Positions 42,178-49,890 of a stretch of 64,000 bases of DNA are shown piece by piece (the first letter of the stretch is position 1; every line of letters begins with the position of its first letter). The notes beneath the pieces are model-generated. The model was not told where the DNA came from. It searched no databases and saw only the letters and a list, made by a program, of their open reading frames with translations. The stretch is from CADCVQ01 sp963705315 (lineage in GTDB: Bacteria; Actinomycetota; Thermoleophilia; Solirubrobacterales; Solirubrobacteraceae), in contig OY970068.1 in NCBI GenBank assembly GCA_963705315.1, positions 62,001 to 126,000 of the forward strand. The letters run 5' to 3'. The translations under genes and the position numbers were made by a program.

Positions 42178-42345
42178 CTAGTGGGCCTTCTCGGAACGCT
42201 CGGCCGGAAACCCCGGGATGCCGGCGCCGGCTGGCAAGGACGCAGGGAGGGCGCAATGGCAGGGCCATGGCCCCGACCGAGGACACCGCCGGGCGGCGAT
42301 CGGCGCCCGGGGTTTGCGGTCAGACGTTTGGAGAAGGCCCACTAG
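42178..42345. mobile_element. 168-bp MITE-like element with 40-bp terminal inverted repeats
   Basis: The ends CTAGTGGGCCTTCTC and GAGAAGGCCCACTAG are perfectly inverted over 15 bp and continue inverted over ~40 bp (about 32 matches, including CAAACCCCGGG-type ends). The interior has no ORF. The right end supplies the TAG stop of the aminotransferase gene. The sequence could also act as a very long terminator hairpin; CTAG at both ends is either part of the repeat or a target duplication. Confidence 0.6.
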
Positions 42346-43508
42346 GCGTGCCAGCCGGCGTCCAGCGCGGCCAGCGGCTCGGCGGGATCGGCTCCCAGGA
42401 GCTCCGCCAGCGCGTTGACGAGCTGCTCCTGCGGCTCGCGGCGGGCGCCCTGGCCCATGACGCCGATCCGCCACAGGTTCCCGGCGAGCGGTCCGAGGCC
42501 GCCGGAGATCTCGATGCCGTGCTCGAGCAGCAGGCGGGTCCGCACGGCGGCCTCGTCGATGCCGTCGGGCGGGGTGACCGCGAGCAGCGGATGCAGCTGC
42601 TCGCCGTCCGGGGCCAGGCGCGCACAGCCGAACATGGCGAGCGCGTCGCGCAGCGCGTGATGCGCGCGGCGGTGACGCTCCCACGTCGTTGGCAGCCACT
42701 CCTCGCCCACGGCGATCCGCAGCGCCTCGCGCAGCGCGTAGATCATGTTGATCGGCGCGGTGTGGTGATAGGCGCGCCTCACTCCAGGGCTCCAGTAGCC
42801 GAGCACGAGTGAGAGGTCGAAGTACCACGAGCGGCCCGGCTGCTCGCGGGCAGCGAGCTTGGCGAGCGCGCGCTCGTTGGCGGTGAACGGCGCGAGCCCG
42901 GGCGGGCAGTTCAGGCACTTCTGCGTGCCGGAAAACGCGGCGTCCACGCCGGCCTCGTCGAGGCGCAGGGGATGTCCGCCGAGCGACGTCACGCAGTCGA
43001 TGAGCAGCAGCGCGTCGCGCTCGTGACACGCGTCCGCGAGCCCCTCCAGCGGCTGGGCGACGCCCGTCGACGTCTCGCCGTGTACGACGACCATCGCGTC
43101 CAGGCCGCCGGCGGCCGCCGCGATGAGCTCCTCCTGGGCGATCGCGCGGCCCCACTCGGCCTCGACGCGCACGACGTCGGCGCCGGCGCGCGTCAGCTCG
43201 TCGGCCATCCGCTCGCCGAACAGCCCGTGAACACCGCAGACGACGCGATCGCCGGGATCGACGAAGTTCGCCACGAGCGCCTCCATCCCGGCGCTGCCGG
43301 TTCCCGAGACCGGCAGCGTGGCGACGTTCTCGGTGACGAACGCGTCGCGCAGCAGGGCGATCGTCTCGCTCATGATCGCGCCGAAGGCCGGGTCCATGTG
43401 CCCGATCGTCGGCTGGGCGAGCGCGGCGAGCACGCGGTCGGGAACGGGGCTCGGCCCCGAGCCGAGCAGCAGGCGCTCGGGAACGTCGGTCTGGGGTGTG
43501 GTCGTCAC
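42342..43508 (-). CDS. PLP-dependent alanine-glyoxylate aminotransferase family
   Basis: A 388-residue class V aminotransferase. It begins ERLLLGSGPSPVPDRVLAAL as in serine/alanine-glyoxylate aminotransferases. SGTGSAGMEALVANFVDPGD is the PLP phosphate loop, LLIDCVTSLGGHPLRLDEAG carries the PLP Asp, and AAFSGTQKCLNCPPGLA carries the Schiff-base Lys. Substrate range in this family covers alanine, serine and glyoxylate. GTG 43508 overlaps the preceding gene's stop (GTGA), so it is coupled to the 127-residue gene upstream. The stop lies in the MITE-like element. Confidence 0.9.
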   Translation of the reverse strand: MTTTPQTDVPERLLLGSGPSPVPDRVLAALAQPTIGHMDPAFGAIMSETIALLRDAFVTENVATLPVSGTGSAGMEALVANFVDPGDRVVCGVHGLFGERMADELTRAGADVVRVEAEWGRAIAQEELIAAAAGGLDAMVVVHGETSTGVAQPLEGLADACHERDALLLIDCVTSLGGHPLRLDEAGVDAAFSGTQKCLNCPPGLAPFTANERALAKLAAREQPGRSWYFDLSLVLGYWSPGVRRAYHHTAPINMIYALREALRIAVGEEWLPTTWERHRRAHHALRDALAMFGCARLAPDGEQLHPLLAVTPPDGIDEAAVRTRLLLEHGIEISGGLGPLAGNLWRIGVMGQGARREPQEQLVNALAELLGADPAEPLAALDAGWHA

Positions 43509-43888
43509 GGGGCCTCGATGTCGGGGAAATGGTCGGCGAGGTGCTGGCGCATGGTGTCGCGGATCCAGCGCTTCTCCTCCGCGCTGGCGATGCGGTAGCG
43601 CTGGAGCAGTTCCTTCTGGTCCTCGGTCGGCACGTCGTAGATCGTCCAGCGCGCGACGAGCCGCTCGAAGAGAAACTCGACCGCGCGGTGCCACGAGTCG
43701 TCGGTCGTCTTGCGCTGGTCGTGGAGCACCGCCGCGTACTTGCGCCGCGTGAGCGGCGACATCGACCCGCGCAGGGTCAGGATGTTGCCATCGCCGTCCT
43801 GGTAGTCGGTGGTGTCGGCCGAGATCCGGCCGAGCCCGCGGTTGCGCTTGCCCATGGCCTTGGAATCTAGCGTCGTGTTCCCGTACAT
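43505..43888 (-). CDS. Conserved-looking hypothetical protein
   Basis: A 127-residue soluble protein beginning MYGNTTLDSKAMGKRNRGLG and containing DYQDGDGNILTLRGSMSPL, VEFLFERLVARWTIYDVP and EEKRWIRDTMRQHLADHFPD. It is charged, with no signal or membrane segment; I do not recognise the family. GGAGCCCGG lies 5 nt before ATG 43888, a reasonable ribosome-binding site; a second in-frame ATG at 43855 is possible. Its stop overlaps the aminotransferase GTG start, so the two share a transcript. Confidence 0.6.
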   Translation of the reverse strand: MYGNTTLDSKAMGKRNRGLGRISADTTDYQDGDGNILTLRGSMSPLTRRKYAAVLHDQRKTTDDSWHRAVEFLFERLVARWTIYDVPTEDQKELLQRYRIASAEEKRWIRDTMRQHLADHFPDIEAP

Positions 43889-44018
43889 CCGGGCTCCGCT
43901 CGTGCTCGGCGGCGCTCAAGCACGCTGTGCGGCTCCGTCATCACGCCGATCTGGGCCACGACCATGCCGCGGCATGGGTCGAGTGCGAGTCGTGCGGAGA
44001 GCGCCCCGACAAGCGATC

Positions 44019-44058
44019 GTGTCGAACCGAGCGCGCATAGCGACCATTAAGGCGACAC
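44019..44058. repeat. Single copy related to the CCTATG nested hairpin family
   Basis: GTGTCGAACC...GCGCATAGCG...AAGGCGACAC: outer GTGTCG/CGACAC arms and the ATAG core match the complement of the copies at 20460 and 20532 at the ends and centre, with changes between. It lies in the 206-bp gap ahead of the MFS gene stop. A separate ATGCCGCGGCAT palindrome is nearby. Confidence 0.5.
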
Positions 44059-44094
44059 GACGCTCACTGGCCCGCGCGCTCGTCGCTCCCGCGC

Positions 44095-45879
44095 TCAGCC
44101 CTCGTTGAGCAGCAGGCCGAGGATCGCCGCCGTGCCGCGCGTGTCCAGGGCGACCTTCAGGCCGGCTGCCTCGATCGCGCTCAGGGCACCCTCGTCGCGG
44201 GCGCGGTCGACGCCGCTGCCCATCGCGTCGGCGAGCTCGTCGTCGCTGACACCCGGGGGCGGCTCGCCGTCGAGCAACGGGAGCAGGAGGTCCTCGCGCG
44301 TCGTGCCGAGCTTGCACGCGCCGCCGTCCAGCGCGGCGAGCACGGCGCGCTGGGTGTCCCCGACGGCGGGGCGAGCGCGCGGCTGGCACGGATCCGCGAC
44401 GCCGTGTGACTCGAAGGATCCTCCGCCGAGGGCGATGTAGACGGCCACGACAAGCACCGCCACCGTGACGGCGCCGGTGACCGCCACCGGCAGCGGCGCG
44501 CCGGAGGCGAGGTGGCTGCCGTTGGATGCCGCGGCGCCGCCTGCCCCCCCGGGCCGCGCGCCGCGCGCGGCGAGGCCAACCGCGCCCGCGGCGAGCAGCG
44601 CGAGCAGCGCGGCCGCGAGGAATGCCGTCGAGAACGCGTGCGTGCCGGCGCGGTCGAGCTCGTCCTCGAGATCGGCACGCAGCCGGTCGACCGCCGGGCG
44701 CTCCTCGGCGGGCACGTCGACGCCGTCGAACCCGCGGCTGAGGTCGGGCAGCTCGTCGCCGGAGGACGCGACCTCGTCGCCGAGCGCGCGGGCCAGGTCG
44801 AGCTTTGTCGACAGGGCAACCGGCGCGTCGAGGAGGGCGGAGATCCCGGCGCGCATCGCCGGCGGGCGGGCGTCATCCAGGCCGGCGGTGAAGATCGGCG
44901 TGAGGATCAAGAGGCCGGCGACGATCCCGGCGTGCCGGGCGGCGATCGTCCACGCGGCGGGCTCGTCGGGCGCGGAGTCCCCCTCCGCGTGGACCGTCAC
45001 GCGTACCAGCGGCGCGAGCGCGAGGCCGAGGCCCGCGCCGATCGCCAGCTGCGGCACGACGGTCCACAGCGGCCCGGCTCCGGGCAGCAACCCGAGCGCC
45101 GCCAGGCCGCCCGCCACGAGGACACAGCCGGCGACCGCGACCCACAGCCCCTCGCGCTCGCGGGCCCAGCGGCCGGCGAGCAGCGCCGCGACCGGCATGA
45201 CGGTCACGGTCACGGCGGCGATCCCCGGTGAGTGCTGCCAGCCCTCGATGAGCAGGATGACGAGCAGAAACAGCGCCGCGGCGAGCGCGGCCGAGAGCAG
45301 CGCGAGCCCGGCGAGCGGAAGCGCCGGCGGCCGCTGTCCGCCGTCGACCACGACCGGTGCGACCCGCGGCGCCCCGCGGACGGCGACCAATGCGATGAGC
45401 GCGACGGGCACCTGGAGCGCAAACATCGCCTCCCACGAGAACGCCTCGGTGAGAAACCCGCCGGCGGCAGGCCCGACCGCGGCGCCGAGCACGCCCGCGG
45501 CGGCCCACAACGCGACGGCGCGGCGGCCCCCGACGCGCGCGGCCATCAGATCGAGCGCAGCCGCGACGACGACCGCGCCGGACACGCCCTGCGCGGCACG
45601 AGCGGCGATGAGCGCGGTGATCGACGGCGCCGCGGCGCAGGCGACGGAGGCCAGCGCGAACAGCGCGAGCGAGACCACATACGCGCGCTGCGTGCGCGCC
45701 CTGGCCAGGCGCGAGCCCGGCAGCGCCGCGAGCGCCAGCGCAAGGTTGAACGCGATCAGGACCCAGGCGACGGTCGCGACCGTCGTGTCGAGCTCGCGCA
45801 GGATGTCGGGCAGCGCGAGCGTGACGACCGACGAGTCGGCCAGGACGAGGGCGACCGCCAGCGCGAGCAGAAAGATCAC
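44095..45879 (-). CDS. MFS transporter (DHA2-like) with long extracytoplasmic and C-terminal extensions
   Basis: A 594-residue major facilitator. The first helices carry VLADSSVVTLALPDILRELD, typical of the DHA2 drug-resistance group, then GSRLARARTQRAYVVSLALF. About 12-14 hydrophobic segments follow. Between two late helices is a ~110-residue hydrophilic insertion (~320-430; DDARPPAMRAGISALLDAPV and PDLSRGFDGVDVPAEERPAV), and after the last helix is a ~110-residue soluble domain (FESHGVADPCQPRARPAVG...). It may export a drug or metabolite. GTG start, 3 nt after the previous stop, so cotranscribed with the 96-residue gene. Confidence 0.8.
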   Translation of the reverse strand: MIFLLALAVALVLADSSVVTLALPDILRELDTTVATVAWVLIAFNLALALAALPGSRLARARTQRAYVVSLALFALASVACAAAPSITALIAARAAQGVSGAVVVAAALDLMAARVGGRRAVALWAAAGVLGAAVGPAAGGFLTEAFSWEAMFALQVPVALIALVAVRGAPRVAPVVVDGGQRPPALPLAGLALLSAALAAALFLLVILLIEGWQHSPGIAAVTVTVMPVAALLAGRWAREREGLWVAVAGCVLVAGGLAALGLLPGAGPLWTVVPQLAIGAGLGLALAPLVRVTVHAEGDSAPDEPAAWTIAARHAGIVAGLLILTPIFTAGLDDARPPAMRAGISALLDAPVALSTKLDLARALGDEVASSGDELPDLSRGFDGVDVPAEERPAVDRLRADLEDELDRAGTHAFSTAFLAAALLALLAAGAVGLAARGARPGGAGGAAASNGSHLASGAPLPVAVTGAVTVAVLVVAVYIALGGGSFESHGVADPCQPRARPAVGDTQRAVLAALDGGACKLGTTREDLLLPLLDGEPPPGVSDDELADAMGSGVDRARDEGALSAIEAAGLKVALDTRGTAAILGLLLNEG

Positions 45880-45882
45880 GGG

Positions 45883-46173
45883 TCAGCCAGGCTCACCGGA
45901 CTCGATGTCGAGCCCCTCGACGAGGCGCGGCTGCCCGTCCACCTCGTAGCGGACGTCGATCGAGTCGTTCTGACGGTACGTCCCGACGCCCCACGCGCCC
46001 ATGAACCAGCGCCAGGCCCCGAGCTTGCCCTCCTTCTTCAGCTCGCGCTCGAAGACCAGCGCGCCGTCACGCACGAGGTAGTCGACGTTCTCCTCCTGGT
46101 GCACGCCGTTGACGTAGACCTCGAAGGGAGCGCGCACGGCCCGGGGAAGAGGCACGATTGAGCGGTCGGGCAC
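45883..46173 (-). CDS. Small hypothetical protein upstream of the MFS gene
   Basis: A 96-residue beta-rich protein: PFEVYVNGVHQEENVDYLVR, DGALVFERELKKEGKLGAW, RWFMGAWGVGTYRQNDSIDV, RYEVDGQPRLVEGLDIESGE. The short strands and VNGVxQEENVDYLV pattern suggest a small beta-sandwich, but I know no family name. GTG 46173 is chosen as the first start in frame near the N-terminal MPDRSIVPLPRAVRAPF; a CACAAT box lies 6 nt upstream, directly after repeat copy D, so it is probably leaderless and its promoter region contains that element. Confidence 0.62.
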   Translation of the reverse strand: MPDRSIVPLPRAVRAPFEVYVNGVHQEENVDYLVRDGALVFERELKKEGKLGAWRWFMGAWGVGTYRQNDSIDVRYEVDGQPRLVEGLDIESGEPG

Positions 46174-46181
46174 ATCGCCAT

Positions 46182-46231
46182 TGTGACGTCGACGGGAGGT
46201 CGGTGCTTGCACTGACCGCACGGCGAAACCC
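46182..46231 (+). repeat. TGTGACGTCG-hairpin-GCGAAACCC element, copy D
   Basis: TGTGACGTCG, ACGGGA, arms GGTCGGTGC/GCACTGACC with TT between (46198-46217), then GCACGGCGAAACCC. As in copy C, it sits just upstream of a minus-strand gene's -10 box. Confidence 0.8.
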
Positions 46232-46298
46232 ATACTCTCCAGAGTGAGTTGATCGCAGGGGGGAGTGCGTGGAGGGCGAACTCCCCAGGAGGGGCGCG

Positions 46299-46979
46299 AT
46301 GCCGCCCATATTTCCCATGACCTCCCCTGTCCCATATCGCGTTCGCAGATCCGACCGAGCACGTCGCGTGCGGGTCAGCGTCGATGCGCATGGCGGCGTC
46401 GAGGTCGTGCTCCCGCGCAACAGCCCGCGCAGCGCCGCGACGGCCGCCGTCGTCGAGCTGGCGCCGTGGATCGAGCGCCGCCTGGAGGAGACGCGCGCGG
46501 TGCACGAGGCGATCGCCGCGCGCGGCGAAACGGTCCCGTACCTCGGCACGAACCTCGCCCTCAAGCGCGAGGCGGGCCGCACCCGCGCGCACCGCCGCGG
46601 CGACACGCTGCTCGTGCCCGGCGACCGCGCCGAGGCGCTGGCCGCGATCGAGCGCTGGTACCGTCGCGCGGCGCGCCGGGAGATCGCCCCGCGCCTGGAC
46701 CGCGCGGTCGTCGCGCTGGGATGTGAGTACTCCGCGCTGACGATCCGAAACCAGCGCACACGCTGGGGATCTTGCTCGTCGAGCGCAGCGATGAGCTTCA
46801 ACTGGCGGCTGCTGCTGGCGCCCGAAGACGTGCTCGACTACGTTGTCTGGCACGAGGCCTGTCACCTGCGCGTCATGGACCACTCGCCCCGCTTCTGGTC
46901 GCTGCTGGAAGCGCACCTGCCGGGATATGAGATTCACCGGCGCTGGCTGCGGCGCCAGGGGACTACATTGGTGCTCTAG
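46299..46979 (+). CDS. YgjP-like (DUF45/M48-type) metallopeptidase
   Basis: A 226-residue protein. RNQRTRWGSCSSSAAMSFNW and DYVVWHEACHLRVMDHSPRF are the DUF45/YgjP landmarks; HEACH is the zinc HExxH motif, and the second ligand His lies in MDHS. Family members resemble the SprT/M48 gluzincins; substrates are unknown. AGGAGG (46287-46292) lies six nt before ATG 46299, which decides the start over the in-frame GTG at 46269. Its stop TAG overlaps the first MCE gene start (TAGTG), so it may be cotranscribed with the MCE operon. Confidence 0.88.
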   Translation: MPPIFPMTSPVPYRVRRSDRARRVRVSVDAHGGVEVVLPRNSPRSAATAAVVELAPWIERRLEETRAVHEAIAARGETVPYLGTNLALKREAGRTRAHRRGDTLLVPGDRAEALAAIERWYRRAARREIAPRLDRAVVALGCEYSALTIRNQRTRWGSCSSSAAMSFNWRLLLAPEDVLDYVVWHEACHLRVMDHSPRFWSLLEAHLPGYEIHRRWLRRQGTTLVL

Positions 46980-48370
46980 TGGGTCTCGCGGAGGGGAGAG
47001 GACGGATCCTTGTACTGGTGGCGGCTGTCGCCATCACGCTGATCGTCCTGCTCGTGCTGCTCCTCGGCGGCAGCAGCTACACGGTCAACGCGCGCTTCGT
47101 CTCGGCAAGCCAGATCGTCGAGGGCAACGCCGTGAAGGTCAGCGGCGTGACCGTCGGATCGGTCAAGGACATCGAGCTCACCGACGACGGCCAGGCACAG
47201 ATCACGCTGGCGATCTCCGATGACCGTTATTACCCTCTGCGACGCGGCACGCGGGCGATCATCCGCCAGGCGTCGCTCTCGGGCGTGGCCAACCGCTACG
47301 TCGACCTGCAGCTCGGCCCGGCTGGCGGCGCCGACATCGCCGACGGCTCGGACCTGACGACCGACGAGACCGAGGCCGCCGTCGATCTCGACCAGATCTT
47401 CGACACGTTTGACCTTGAAGCGCGCAACGGCGTGCAGAAGTCCGTCGAGTTCCTGCGCGACTTCCAGGCGGGCAGCGAGGACGACGCCAACGAGGCGCTG
47501 CGCTACCTCAACCCCGCGCTGTCGTCGACGAGCCGCCTGTTCGCCGAGCTGAACCGCAACACGCCGGACTTCGAGCGCTTCATCGTCGAGACCTCCAAGC
47601 TCGTCACCGACGTCTCCTCGCGCGACGACGCGCTCGCCCAGCTCGTGCGCAACCTGGGAACGACGACGGCCGCGCTGACCTCGGGCGGCGACAGCCTCGC
47701 GCAGGCCGTCGGCCTGCTGCCGATCGTCATGCGCAAGTCCAACTCGACGTTCGTCAACCTGCGCTCCGCGCTGGATGACCTCGACCCGCTCGTCAACGAC
47801 GCCAAGCCGGTCGTGCGCACCAAGCTCATCCCGCTGCTGCGCGAGCTGCGCCCGTTCGCCCGCGAGGCGCAGCCGACGGTTCGCAGCCTCTCACGGACGG
47901 TCCGCCGACCGGGCGCCGACAACGACCTCGTCGAGCTGCTGCGCCGCCAGCCCGCGATCAACGCGATCGCCAACGAGACGGCGCGGCGCAACGGCGAGGA
48001 TCGTCCGGGGGCGCTGCCGACGCTGCGCAAGGCGCTGCGCGGCGCGGCCCCGCAGCTCGGGTTCCTGCGGCCCTACGCGCCCGACCTCATCGGCTGGTTC
48101 GACGACTTCTCGACGAGCGGCGCCTACGACGCGATGGGCAACTTCTCGCGCGCCGGCCTGCAGCTCGGCGGCTTCACGCTCGGCCCCGTTCTCGACCTGC
48201 TGCCGATCCCGATCGAGCTGCGCAACCTGCTGCTGTCGGCCGGGGTCAAGATCGGGCGCAACAACCGCTGCCCGGGCGCGATCGAGCGGCGCGCCGCTGA
48301 CGGCTCCAACCCCTACCGGCCGTCGCCGGACTTCAACTGCGACCCCAGCCAGGTGCCGATCGGGCCATGA
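46979..48370 (+). CDS. MCE family protein 1 (MlaD domain)
   Basis: A 463-residue MCE protein, first of six. An N-terminal membrane anchor (LVLVAAVAITLIVLLVLLLG, ~10-30) is followed by an MlaD domain (~38-115; VSASQIVEGNAVKVSGVTVG ... LSGVANRYVDLQLGP), then a long helical coiled-coil region to ~330 and a Pro/Asn-rich C-terminus. MCE proteins form hexamers or tubes that carry lipids through the envelope, with YrbE permeases and an ATPase. Neither yrbE nor the ATPase gene is in this window. GTG start overlaps the YgjP gene stop by one base. Confidence 0.9.
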   Translation: MGLAEGRGRILVLVAAVAITLIVLLVLLLGGSSYTVNARFVSASQIVEGNAVKVSGVTVGSVKDIELTDDGQAQITLAISDDRYYPLRRGTRAIIRQASLSGVANRYVDLQLGPAGGADIADGSDLTTDETEAAVDLDQIFDTFDLEARNGVQKSVEFLRDFQAGSEDDANEALRYLNPALSSTSRLFAELNRNTPDFERFIVETSKLVTDVSSRDDALAQLVRNLGTTTAALTSGGDSLAQAVGLLPIVMRKSNSTFVNLRSALDDLDPLVNDAKPVVRTKLIPLLRELRPFAREAQPTVRSLSRTVRRPGADNDLVELLRRQPAINAIANETARRNGEDRPGALPTLRKALRGAAPQLGFLRPYAPDLIGWFDDFSTSGAYDAMGNFSRAGLQLGGFTLGPVLDLLPIPIELRNLLLSAGVKIGRNNRCPGAIERRAADGSNPYRPSPDFNCDPSQVPIGP

Positions 48371-49890
48371 GAAGCAAGGTTCTGGTAAGCGTCATTGCCT
48401 TCGCCGCCGCCTGCGGCGCGTGGCTCGCCGCCGGCCCGGCCGGCGCGGACGACAGCGAGCGCTACACCGTCGTGCTCGACAACGCGTTCGGCCTCACCGA
48501 GGGCTCGGACCTGCGGTCGGGCGGCGTGAAGGTCGGCACGATCGAGAAGCTCGACATCGAGCGCAAGACGGCGCGCGCGCTGGCGACGGTCGTCGTCAGC
48601 GAGCCGAACTTCGCCGGCTTTCGCAAGGACGTGTTCTGCGAGATCAAGCCGCAGTCGCTGATCGGCGAGTACTTCATGGACTGCCGCTCGGGCACGTCGC
48701 CCGACCCGGCGCCCAAGCGCATCCCCGTCGAGCAGACCGCCGGCACGATCCCGCCCGACCTCGTGCTCGACATCATGCGCCGCCCGGCACGCGAGCGCTT
48801 CGGGCTCATCCTCGCCGAGCTCGGCGGGGGCCTGGCTGCGCGCGGCGAGGACCTGCAGACGACGATCCGCCGCGGCGTCCCGGCGCTGCGCGAGACCGAC
48901 AAGGTCCTCGACCTCCTCTACGCGAACCGCCGCACGCTGCGCGACCTGGCCCGCGAGGCCGATCAGGTGCTCGTCAAGCTCGCCGCCAACCGCGACAACG
49001 TCGCTCGCTTCGTCTCCGAGGCGCGCGACACGACGTCCGCGTCGGCAGACCGCCGCGACGAGCTCAAGGCCACGGTCCAGCGGCTGCCCGGCTTTTTGCG
49101 CGAGCTGCGCCCGGCGCTGGCCGACCTCGGCACTGCCGCGCGGGAGCAGACTCCCGCGCTGGCCGACCTGCGCGCGGCGGCACCGGACCTCACGACGACG
49201 CTGCGCCGACTCGGCCCGTTCTCCGACTCGGCCCGTCCCGCCGTCCGGACGCTCGGTGACGTCGCCCAGACCGGCATCGGCGCCGCCCGTGAGGCGCGCT
49301 CGACGGTCAAGGAGCTGCGCAACCTCGGCTCGGTGAGCACCGAGCCGAGCCGCAATCTGCGCTTCCTGCTCGAGGACATCGACGATCGCGAGCGCGCCAC
49401 CGAGCCGAACAAGCTCAGCCCGACCGGCGCGGGCTTCACCGGCATCGAGGCCTTCCTGCAGTACCTGTTCGTGCAGTCCCAGGCGATCAACATCTTTGAT
49501 TCGAAGGGCTACATCCTCAAGCTCGCCCTGCTCGTCAACAACTGCTCGACGTACGTCAACGCGCAGACCGCGCGCGAGGACACCGAGCACACCGAGCAGT
49601 GCAAGCAGTGGCTCGGCCCCAACCAGCCGAACATCACCACCGGCGTCTCGGCCACGAAGAAGCTGAAGGCGACCCCGCCCAAGCGCTCTGACGAGGCCAA
49701 GCGGCCGTCGGCCGCCCCCGCCGCTCCGACGTCGCCGCAGCAGCAGCCCTCCACGCCTCCGTCCGGCTCGGGCAACCTGCTCCAGGACCTGCTCGACCAG
49801 CTGCCCGAGATCTCGATCGGCCCGAAGTCCGGCAGCGGGGCGAGCGCGCAGAGCGAGCAGAACCTCCTCGACTTCCTGCTCGGGCCATGA
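48367..49890 (+). CDS. MCE family protein 2 (MlaD domain)
   Basis: A 507-residue MCE protein. It differs from its neighbours in having a short, cleavable-looking signal (VLVSVIAFAAACGAWLAAGP, then AGADDSERYTVVLDNAFGLT) instead of a permanent anchor; an AC in the hydrophobic core is a weak lipobox candidate. The MlaD domain (~30-110; LRSGGVKVGTIEKLDI, SLIGEYFMDCRSG) and a coiled coil (~125-330) follow. The tail is Pro/Ser/Lys-rich and disordered (PAAPTSPQQQPSTPPSGSG), then a short helix. ATG overlaps the previous stop (ATGA). Confidence 0.9.
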   Translation: MRSKVLVSVIAFAAACGAWLAAGPAGADDSERYTVVLDNAFGLTEGSDLRSGGVKVGTIEKLDIERKTARALATVVVSEPNFAGFRKDVFCEIKPQSLIGEYFMDCRSGTSPDPAPKRIPVEQTAGTIPPDLVLDIMRRPARERFGLILAELGGGLAARGEDLQTTIRRGVPALRETDKVLDLLYANRRTLRDLAREADQVLVKLAANRDNVARFVSEARDTTSASADRRDELKATVQRLPGFLRELRPALADLGTAAREQTPALADLRAAAPDLTTTLRRLGPFSDSARPAVRTLGDVAQTGIGAAREARSTVKELRNLGSVSTEPSRNLRFLLEDIDDRERATEPNKLSPTGAGFTGIEAFLQYLFVQSQAINIFDSKGYILKLALLVNNCSTYVNAQTAREDTEHTEQCKQWLGPNQPNITTGVSATKKLKATPPKRSDEAKRPSAAPAAPTSPQQQPSTPPSGSGNLLQDLLDQLPEISIGPKSGSGASAQSEQNLLDFLLGP

